Assembly (NCBI GenBank): GCA_910577575.1
Contig: CAJTOG010000028.1
Coordinates: forward strand, 1-22,540
From: an uncultured Ruminococcus sp.
GTDB lineage: Bacteria; Bacillota; Clostridia; Oscillospirales; Ruminococcaceae
Length of the DNA stretch: 22,540 bases
Direction: 5' to 3'
Part shown: one piece after another, positions 1 to 10,300 of the stretch
Position numbering within the stretch: the first letter of the stretch is position 1
Layout of the letters: every line of letters begins with the position of its first letter
Position numbers and translations under genes: made by a program
The notes under the pieces: generated by a model
Databases searched by the model: none
What the model saw: the letters and a program-made list of their open reading frames with translations, nothing else
Told to the model about the DNA's origin: nothing

Positions 1-86
1 AGCGGTTAAGTGTCGGACTGTCGGTTATTGAGCCTGTCAGCACGTCCTGATTTATAAAGCGTTTGATTTCGGGGTTATAGTACCTC
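1..86 (-). pseudogene. Displaced RHS core fragment (orphan tail, runs off the window)
   Basis: Read on the minus strand this stretch encodes RYYNPEIKRFINQDVLTG and continues to the conserved DSPTLNR segment, the same RHS-core sequence that precedes the toxin tip of the large RHS gene. It has no start codon: the frame is closed by a TGA at 101-103, inside the immunity gene. It matches 1450-1535 at 79 of 86 positions. Five of the seven differences are synonymous and the other two fall in one codon (Ile to Thr). The similarity stops abruptly at 86/87, two bases beyond the immunity stop codon. In Rhs systems such fragments mark older C-terminal tails displaced by a newer toxin/immunity cassette. 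The tail itself would lie beyond base 1 and is not visible. Confidence 0.85.
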
Positions 87-87
87 T

Positions 88-483
88 TTAAAATAATAAA
101 TCAAATACTTCATTTTTTATATAATCATCAATATCATCTTTATTAAGAATATCTTCCAATAAGTTTAAATAAACATTCCTGTCTTGGAGACTAGGATCAT
201 TTATAATCCTTTTTATCATCTGTATTGTCTGTAATGTTGGATTTTTTGAAACAGAATCAATTAAAAGTTTTTCATAACCTTTTTTATAAAATCTTTCTAA
301 AAAATGAACCAATGGACCAGGCATTCCATAATCTAAATCTGGATTGCTTTCCATTATATTCAGTATTGGACTTACATATTCAAAAGCCAAATCAGTATTT
401 AAAATTATCTCTAAAATTTCTTCTGTTTCTAAAAAATCTTCATTTAAAATTGCAAGTTTCAATTTTTCAAAATACTCAAGCAT
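88..483 (-). CDS. Candidate immunity protein for the RHS toxin tip
   Basis: This 131-aa, mostly helical, acidic protein has no signal peptide or membrane segment, so it should be cytoplasmic. It starts 34 nt after the RHS stop codon, in the place where Rhs systems carry the cognate immunity gene, and would neutralise the toxin tip encoded just upstream. A PGPLVHFLE motif lies near the middle (about residues 55-63), followed by a helix-rich stretch rich in Lys and Asp. I do not recognise the family with certainty; it resembles small helical immunity proteins of polymorphic toxin systems (Imm30-like is only a guess). The start is the ATG at 483; its ribosome binding site is weak (an AGG about 20 nt upstream). 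The gene looks even more A+T-rich than the RHS core, as expected for an imported cassette. The role is inferred from position, not homology. Confidence 0.7.
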   Translation of the reverse strand: MLEYFEKLKLAILNEDFLETEEILEIILNTDLAFEYVSPILNIMESNPDLDYGMPGPLVHFLERFYKKGYEKLLIDSVSKNPTLQTIQMIKRIINDPSLQDRNVYLNLLEDILNKDDIDDYIKNEVFDLLF

Positions 484-517
484 AATTTTTATTTATAAAC
501 CTATCAATATATATTTA

Positions 518-1399
518 TTATTTTCCCATAGTTGCTCTAAAATGTCTCATAGCTTCTATAAGCATATAATCAACTTTATCATCTGGAATTTGATCGTTCT
601 TATATAATATTTTTGCATTTGCTAAAATATTCTCAACTGGTGTTTGAGTTCTCGCATTAAATGCCTTTTGTTCTTTATTAACAATAACATGTATATTTTT
701 AGGTAATGCAATAACGGGATTGTTTTTTGATACATCTGATGATAATCTTGCAGCAGCCAATCCATTTGCATTAATATTAGCATGTTGCCACATTTCATGT
801 CCTTCAAGGTTATCACCAACTACTGATCTGCTAGCAAAATCTTTATAAGTAGTTACTTCATAAGCATTAATTGGATTAGTATGAGTATTACATATTGAAC
901 CATTTGATTTACCAATGAATACACTACCCTTTAATTTAGTAGGAACATTAACTTTATCAAAACCAAGACCCTTAGCACCGCCATAGATAGAAAGAACAGC
1001 AAAAGCACCATTAACAGTATCACCCAAAGCATCTAAAGCACTAAAATCTTCACCACGTTCAACATATTTCTGGTAGTTTTCATACCCAATTTTTCCAATG
1101 GTATAAAAACCTGTACCCATGAATCCGACACTGCTTGCTATCTGAGTGCCTTTTTGAATCATCAATGCAGCGTTTGAGAATTTACTTGCTGAACCAATTT
1201 TTCCCACTGCACCGCCAATACCAGGTAATGTGGCTAATCCGCTGCATATTCCGTTGAAGATATCTCCTTCACTAAAATACCAGGCTGCATTTACTGCATT
1301 CGCCGCTATTCCTACAAAATTTAATCCAGGTACAAATGTAAGCAATCCAAGAAATCCTAAAATTGTATGTCCTGCATGTCCCCAGTTTATAGCCGGACT
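518..1399 (-). other. Variable C-terminal toxin tip of the RHS protein
   Basis: This is the part after DPFGL (residues 3477-3769). Its first section is hydrophobic and Gly-rich (about 3488-3545, including LTFVPGLNFVGIAANAVNAA), a type of pre-toxin region common in polymorphic toxins and possibly used to cross a membrane. The last 94 residues carry G-H-E at 3676-3678, His3682, N-N-P at 3702-3704, an IALP segment, His3713 and N-x-x-Q at 3717-3720. That spacing (GHE, then NNP, then H) resembles HNH/Endonuclease VII-type nuclease toxins, so a DNase or RNase is the best guess. I cannot place it in a named family: the well-known GH-E, AHH, LHH and WHH patterns do not match exactly. Confidence 0.55.
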
Positions 1400-4300
1400 A
1401 AGTCCAAATGGGTCAGCAAGACTAATCGGATTACCCTCAACATAAGCATAGCGGTTAAGCGTCGGGCTGTCAATTATCGAACCTGTCAGCACATCCTGAT
1501 TTATAAAGCGTTTGATTTCGGGGTTATAGTACCTCGCACGCATATAGTACAGACCATTTTCGTCAGTTGATACGCCGTATTCGCCGTTGTACAGGAATAT
1601 TATACCACATTTATTCTCAGAAAGCAACTCTCCGTACGGTCCATATTCAAATTTTTCTTGGATTTTTCCGTCGAGACTTGTCACTGCTTCGGTACTGCCT
1701 ATGTTGTTGAAATGATAGAATAAAACTTCGCTTTCATCTTCCTGCGAAATAAGTCCAATACCATAAACGAAATATGTGGTTTTGCCGTCTGTTGATGCTG
1801 TCAGAACTCTTGTAAGCGAACCTGTACTGTCAATTACATATTCTGTCTTAACTTTGTCCACGGTCTTGCTTATACGAATGTTTTCTGCATCATAAGCATA
1901 GGTTGTTCCGCCTGCTGAAACAAGTCTGTTTCGGCAATCGTATTTGAAATCTGCCATTTCACCGTTGAGCGGTCCATAAATCATGTTTCCGTCAGCATCG
2001 TACTTAACAGTTTTGCCGTTGTACTTTACAAGCTGATTGTTTTCATTATAGACCATTTCGGCACTACTCAGACCTGCTACGCCCATTGCATTTGTTGTAT
2101 CAATGTTCGTTATGTTGCCTGATTCATCATATGAGTAATTCATATGGCTTATTATGATATCACCGTTAACGTCAACCTTGGATGTCATTCTTCCGGCTGC
2201 ATCATATGTTCTTGTTTCAACGCTGCCGTCAGGACGAACTGTTTTGGTAAGTCTGCTGTTTCCGTCATATTCGTATGATATTACTTTGCCGTCCCAGTCT
2301 GTTACAGTTTTGATATTACCATTTTTGTAGTAAGAATAGCGAACAATTCTTCCTCCGGGATAAGTGAGAGCAACAAGGTTTCCAATCTGGTCGTATGAAT
2401 ACTTGATTGTATTTCCTCTGAAATCAGTGTACTTTGTCACCTGATTCATTGAATTGTATTCACGTGTGATTGTACCGTTTTCATCAGTTACAGTAAGTAC
2501 ATTTCCATTACCATCATAAGTATACGAAACAGTTCCAAGTTCATCGGTAAAGCTCTTTATCCAGCCGTTTTTGTAATAGGTATATTCGGTTTTCTGACCT
2601 TTTGCATTTTCAGCTTCTTCAAGTAATCCAACAGCATTATAAGTATACTGTTTTTTACTTCCCAAAGGCGATATTGATTCAGTAATTCTGCCCATACTGT
2701 CGTAACTGTATTCACTTCTGCCACCATTTGGGTCAATCTGAGCAATAATGTTGCCGACTGCATCATACTCATAAGCAGACTTTCCGTTTTCAGCATCAAC
2801 TGACTGTATAATACGTCCTATCTTGTCATATTCATAACTTGTTTCAGCTTCACGGGCAGTATTGATACTTTCGATTGTCTTTATCAAATTTCCCACGCTG
2901 TCATAATTATACTGAGTTTCAATACCGAGTGCGTCTGTTGACGATACAAGATAGCTAAGTTCATCATACGTATTTTCCTGTATCATATTGCCTTTAGCGT
3001 CAAGAAGCTTAACAACATTTCCGGCGGAATCGTATTCAGTAATAAATTCGTTGCCCTCCTCATCAATGTACTTAGTCACACGTCCGGAAGCGTCATATTC
3101 ATACGAAATACTGATGTCGTCGTTACACTTCATTGTGACTGTAAGCAGCAAACCTTCATTGCTGTATGTCATGCAGATAATCTGTCCCGAAGGAAGCGTT
3201 TCCTGCAAACAGTTTCCATTTGCGTCATACTTATCAAAAGTCGTAACGTTTCCATTAGCGTCTGTTGCAGTCAGCATTCTGCCGTATTTGTCATAGGTAT
3301 ACTGCGTTTTATTGCCCTCTGCATCAGTTACACTGAGTACATTTCCGCTACTGTCATATGTTGTTACTAAAGAATTTTCAAGCTCATCAGTAACCTTTGT
3401 AAGTCTCCATGAGGAATCATACTCATAACTTTCGCTTGTACCGTCCGCAAAAGTAACCTTTTTCAGCTTACCGCCTGCATAATACTCATATTTTTCGGTA
3501 TATCTGTCAGTTCCGTTTACGAGAGTTTTCGTTTTGACATTTCCTGTTGCATCGTATGTGTACTCACAGATTTCACCGTTTTCATTTACACTCTTTATAA
3601 TATTTCCGACAGGGTCGTATTCATTTCTGAACACAGTTCCATCGGGAGCAGTCTGAGCAATCAGTCTGCCCTCATTATCATAATCATACTTTGTAATTCC
3701 CTTGACTGTTTCGAGCTGTGTCATGAAATTATTGCCGTTATATGAATAATTAACAGTATTATCTCGTGTATCGGTTGCTGAGATTTTATTTCCTCTGCTG
3801 TCATAGTTATAGCTTACCGTTCCGTCTGTCGTGGTCAAACTTATCAGTCTGTTCAATTCGTCATAAACATAAGATGTCTTGTTTCCATCACGGTCTGTCA
3901 TAGACGCAACATTTCCATAAACATCATAGGCAGTTTCAGAAACATTTCCCATAAAATCTGTTACAGAAGTAATTCTTCCGTCTGTATAATTATAAGACTT
4001 AGAACCTATTCCCTCAACAGTCTCATTTATCAGCTGAGCATTTTCGTTATATTCATATTCTTTTACAACTCCTGAATTTTCAACAGATTTTACAAGCAGA
4101 TTATTCTCATTGTAAGTATAACTGCTCTTTTCTCCGTTCGGACCTGTAACGCTCGTAATATTGCCATTGGAATCGTATGTCATTTGGCTCATATTTCCGG
4201 CTGAATCTTTTATGGATGTAACCCAGCCGTTTTTATCATAAGTATAAACAGTCTTATTTCCCGAAGCATCTGTTGCGGAAGTTAAATTTCCTTTTGAATC

Positions 4301-7300
4301 ATAGGTATATACAGTTTTTCCGCCATTCTGGTCAGTAAATGAAATCACATGACCTAACCAGTCCGAAACATACTGCACCTGATGTGAATTCTTCTTATTT
4401 TCCGCATCATAAATATTATTTCTGTCGGTAGCCGTTACAGTGAGTGTTCCGTTTTTCTCATTTTCATCATAATAGAAATATGTCAGAGAAGTATTTTCAT
4501 CTCCGTCGTCCTGTTCAATTACACGACCATTTTCATCATATTTATTAACAACATAAGGAAGTTCATCACCTTCAACAGTTGCCGAAATAAGTCTGTTATT
4601 TTCATCGTATTCATATGAAACCGTATTTCCGGATGCGTTGGTTACGCTTGATATACAGCCGTTTTCATATGAAATTGTAGATTTTCTTCCGTTTCCGTCC
4701 TCAACTGATGTTACCTGATTCGAATCATTGTAAGTCAGTATCAGATTTACTCCGGTAATCTCTTCACTGATTACAGCAGTATTTCCATTGCGTTCAATAT
4801 TGATTTTTTTACCGTTTGCATTGACAATCTTAATCAGCCTGCCGTCCTGATCAAAGACATTTTCAGCTCCGCCAGGTGCAGTAAGCGTATAGATTCCATG
4901 CTCGTCACGATAAAGTCTGTAACCGTCAAATCCTGTACTTACCGGAAGATAGCCTTTTGCTCCGGTATCTTCAGATTCGGTAAGCCTGATGCAGTCATTT
5001 TCAACTGTTCCTTTAATATTTCCGTTTTTGGAATCCTCATCAATAAAGAACGAATAATTGGAAGGACTCCAATGAACGTTTATTCCGCCCTGTGATTTTT
5101 CAAGATATGTTTCAAAATTGTGACTCCAGCCATATCCCAGTTCTCCGCTTGCAGCTGAATTCATGGAATTGTAATCAAGATTAAAATCAAGAGACGAATC
5201 GCCTGTTACGGACATTGCCGTCAGACTGTCTATAAATCCTCCGGTTGTCATATCGACAGGATCTCCCCATGTATCAGTAACATATTGTTGCTTTACGTTA
5301 TATTTTGTGATATGACTTGCTATCGGAGAAACCACTACTTTGACATTTGTGTCTTTATTATGTTCCTCAACTATATAATCAATAAGTTTATAGTACACTT
5401 CTTCCGGGTCACCCGGAGCAGAAAATCCCGAAACCAACGTACCGTAAATCACATCACCCGACTCGAAAGTTCCTATTTCAAACACCTGATTTCCATATAT
5501 CACAAGATTTGATTTGCATTTGTTTGCATTATCAATATGAATATCCGGTTGACTGTCCTGATATTTCTTCACATTTCCTTCAGGGTCTGTAACGGTAATG
5601 TCTATTTTTTTACCGGGAATTACTAACTCTCCAAATGATGTTTTGAGATTATAAAATGTATCGCTGCCTGTATTTGATACAGAAAACTGAATGTAGTAAT
5701 TTTCGCCGATATATGCCGCAGATTCGGGCATTACAGTAATTACAATTCCATCGCCTGCACCAACTCTGAACGGTTCGTCCGTTTGGAAATTCGCACGTAC
5801 AGGAGCATTAAACGGCATAAGAGTTCCGCTGAAATCAGCACTCAGGTTATATTCACCTTTTTTATCACCTTTTACAGCCCAGCTTATTGTTTTTTTCTCC
5901 TGTCCTGCAATGTCACCCATGTCCTGAACAAGCGACTGCTTTTTTGTCGTAGCTGCTAGTGAAAGTCCGTCAGGAAGATTAAGCGTTGCGGAACAATTCT
6001 TAATTACGAACTCAGATGAAGCATTGTTGATAACCCCAAGGTCAACTGCATACATATCCTTCATGAATGAAATATTCTGAGTAGTTCTTACATATGCCAG
6101 TATCGGAATTTCTTCTTCAATTTCCGGAGAATCATATACAATCGGTTGGATTTTTACTGTGCTTCCGTCTTTAAGTTTTACGGAATTTGAAGGTGAAGAA
6201 CAACCACCGCCTATAAACCCACCGCCGCCAAAGCCACCTGAACCTCCGTATCCGCCCGTTCCTCCGGTCTGTATATACTGAATTACAGTCGGAATCGGTT
6301 CCTGTGCAAACGTAAGTTCAATTGTAAACGAATAAGTATGATAATTTGCAGGATTATTAAAATCAATTCCTGCCTCGACCATTTCCTCAAGGCTCATTCT
6401 GTGAACGGAAAGATTTCCGGTTACAAGTTCACCGCTTTGCAGTGCAATACGAATTTTATTGTTATTTCCCACAGAATTTATTTCTACTTCTTTTTTTACA
6501 GGAAGATATCCGTCTTTGTAAGCTGCAATCTGATGTTTTCCTGTCAATGCAGAAATATTTGCAATACCATTGGAATCAGCTCTTATACTTATTTCACTGT
6601 CTTTTTCTGATGAATAAAGATAGACATATGCATATTTTAACGGTCTACCGCCGTCGTCAGTAACCTCAATCTGCATATTACCGTATTTTGTTCTGTCGTA
6701 AACTGTTACCGTGAATGTTGAACTGTCAGAAAAACCTGCATCGTCATAAACAGTAAGATTGGCTTCATATGTACCTGCTTTTTTATACGTATGTACAGTT
6801 CTTACGCCATATCCTTTTGAACCGTCACCAAAATCCCAAACAAATTTCGATATTCTTACATTATCCGTACTTTCTGAACCATCAAATGCAACTTCGGAAT
6901 CAGTAATTCCGAAAAGCTGTTCTGAAACATTTGCCTGCGGCGGAACAGTATCGGTATTATCAGGTCTTACACTGTTGCTTGTATTTTCACTGTGATTTCC
7001 GCATTTGTCATATGCCTCTATCTTATATGAATACATCTTTTCGGGAGATACATCAGTATCTGTATAACTGTTTTCCCTTGTATCTCCGAGACAAATATAC
7101 TTAGAGTCAGAATCTGATTTTCTGTACAAACGATAGAAATCAAAATCATCTTCAGTGTTTTCGCTCCAGTTAACAGTCAGCTCCCAGTTACCCTGAATTG
7201 CTTCAATGTCAGGCGTTGAAGGTGCTGTTAAGTCCAATATATATTCAGCAGTAAAAGACTCGCTGATATTACCTGCTGCATCATAAACAACAGCCTTAAG

Positions 7301-10300
7301 AATATATTTTCCCTTAATCAGATTTTCAGTATCCCATCTGAAATCAGCGGACTGATAAGATGAATTCATATCAAGCGTACAAAGTTCATACCATATGCCA
7401 TCTTCCGAATCGGATTTTCTGTATTCAATTTCAGCTTTTGAAAGTTTATAGTTATCAGACGCAACAACGCTGAATGAAGGATTTGCAGGCAGTACAGTCC
7501 CCGATGAATATCTGAATCCAAGAACTGATGGCACTGTTATATCGTCCGCAACCTGTGTTATGGCTTCATTGGAGTCTGCACTTCTGTTTCCGGCTATATC
7601 CACTGCAATCACCTTATATGTGTATGTACAACCGAATTTTGCCGATATATCGTAATAATCCTTTGTGGAACAAGTTGTTATTCTTGAATATACGCCTTTT
7701 TCATCCTCACATCTGTATATTTCAAATGATTTGATATCGTCGTCTGAAACCGTCCATGTAAGATGAACACTTCCGCCGCTGCCGTCAGCATTTAAATCAT
7801 TTATTGCATTCGGAGCAGTACGGTCAATTTTATATTTATTTATGCATGGTTCACTTTGATTACCAGAAGTATCTGAAACAACGGCTTCAACATAAATTTC
7901 ACCCTCCGGCAATTCAGATATGTCAAATTTATATGACAATGTTTTGTCCGTACTTATTCCGGACGCATCAACCGATGCCAGTTCCGTCCATTTCTTCTCA
8001 TCTGCAGAATCATATGAATATCTGAGTTTCATATTTTTTATTCCAATATTATCAGCAGCATTTATAGAAATATTAATTTCTGAATTAAATGCCGATGATG
8101 CAGGATAGAATGAACGAATTGCAGGATTAATGCTGTCCGATGTTGTTGTCAGCGTAATTTCATCTGATTCTTCGCCTCTGTTTCCAAGGTCGTCATATCC
8201 GACAACTCTGAAAACATAATCCGTATCAGGCTGAAGATTTTCAATGTGCATTCCTGTTATCTGAGATGATTTTCCGACTTCGATAAATTTACCGCTGTCA
8301 TCCTTTTTTTCAACAGCAAACCAACCGAAATCATTTTCTGTGACATCTTCCCAGCGAATGCTTACAAATGAAGATGAAGCTGTACACTCGTCTGCAATTA
8401 TTTTAATCTTGCCAATTCCGGTATTATCTGCTGTATACTTTTTGATAAACTCCTCAGAACAGTTCCCACTTCCGTCAAAAGCAAATGCTCTTACAGTATA
8501 TTCTCCGTCGTCAAGAACAGTAGTATTCCATTTGAAAACTGCTCTTCCATTTGATGCGTTTTCCTCGCCGATCAAACTCCATTTGTCTGAATCATCTGAC
8601 TTGTATTCGAGTTTAATTTTTTCAACTGAGATATTATCTGTGGCATTGACTGTTATTTCAGCTGTTTTATTCACTCTTGATTTTAGTGGTAATATCTCTG
8701 AAACATTCGGTATTTCCTTATCTTCCGCAACTTTTGCAGATACTGCATCACTTGGACTTCCGGCAATTCCATAACTGCTTACCGCTTCAATTTTATAGAA
8801 ATATGTTCCGCCAATTTTAACGGTTTTATCAACATATCTTACAGTTTCTTTTTTTGAAATAACGGCTAATTCTGTGTATTCGCCTGCTTCTTTATCCGAT
8901 CTGTAAATAATATATTTATCACAATTGGCACTTACAGACGGAGTCCATGTCAGAATAATAAGACCATTATTTGATTCCGCCTTAAAATCTGTGGGGGCTG
9001 CAGAACCGGAAGAATCAACAGTATATTCAACTTCTTTTGAACAACTGTTTTCATCCGCATCGTAAAGCGTAGCCCTTACATTATAGCTTCCATTAAGTCC
9101 TGTTAAATCCCAGTCGCATTCAGCAGAAAGAGTTTTATAAGAATATTTTTTCTGACCGATAAGCTGAGCAGAAATCGGGATATATTCATCAGAACCGCTT
9201 TCTTTATACTCAAATTTCACTTTATTTCCCATACTGTTTCCGGTATCGGGGAATGTAACGGTAATCCTCTGTGTCTTACCTCCGATTTTTGAATTGTTTT
9301 TCGGCAGTATTTCTTTGATTGAAGGCTTTACCGGATAGCTGCTTACAGAATCACTGAAATCAGAACAGTTTCCTGCTGCATCATATGCTTTTATTTTATA
9401 TGTGTATTCTTTATCAGCAACAAGTTTCGTATCCTTGTAAACTGTTTCACCGATAACTTCTGCGATTTCTTCATCATTACGGAATATCTTATATCCAACA
9501 GTTTCAACGTTATCTGCCGAAAGATTCCACATTAAAGTTATTGATGAACCCGTTCTTGAACGCACTTTAAGATTCTGCGGAACAGACGGATTTTCAGTAT
9601 CTTTTTCTGTTACTATTGTAAGTTGGTCTGAAGCCTCTGAATAATTTTTGCACTCGTCAAAAGCATATATCTCATAAACATATTCTGTTTCGGGCATAAG
9701 ATGATTGTCTGTGAATTCAGTTTTTCCAGTAGTCTGAATCTTTTTATTATTCCTATAAATATCATATCCCATAACCCTTGTATCATCAGACGACGGACTC
9801 CATAAAATATGAACAGAAGTTGCCCCTACAGATGATGCTGTTACATTTTCAACTTTCGATGGAGGTTCTGAATCCGAATATTTTTCTTCAAGCTCATTAT
9901 ATATCAGATCAAAAGATACTTCCTTGCCCGAAGAATTAAGCACCTTATACTGAGATTGCGGCTTTGTGATTTTAAGAATATTGAATTTCGACGTACCCGG
10001 ATTCTTAAATTGTACAGTCTGGATATATTCTCTGCCGCTTGGTGCTTTTTTACCGCTTAGTATAGTTACATGATTTCCTTCACATATGAAATTTGAATTA
10101 TATGTCTGTATGAAATCTCCTTTGATTACAAGAACACCGTCTGTCAGTTTTTCTGCTGAACCGTAATATGAATCGGTAGTAAGATTTCCACCAACAAGAA
10201 CATAATCCTTATCATTCATCATAGAAAAATAACTGTATCTTTCAAAATACAAATTATTTCTGCACTCAACTGTACCGCCTTCGACATACAAACCGCTATT

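Noticed and set aside
622..819. 65-codon minus-strand frame inside the toxin tip
   Set aside because: It is an out-of-frame shadow of the toxin coding sequence. No ribosome binding site or similarity was seen, although small immunity genes inside tips are conceivable.
2100..4400. Repetitive tract that could look like a CRISPR or satellite array
   Set aside because: The periodicity is protein-level YD repeats of variable length and divergent DNA sequence, in one coding frame. No identical repeat with unique spacers exists.
5285..8774. Plus-strand open frames of 60-144 codons opposite the RHS gene
   Set aside because: They lie antisense to a well-supported coding frame, have no ribosome binding sites or recognisable domains, and their composition follows from the codons of the RHS gene.
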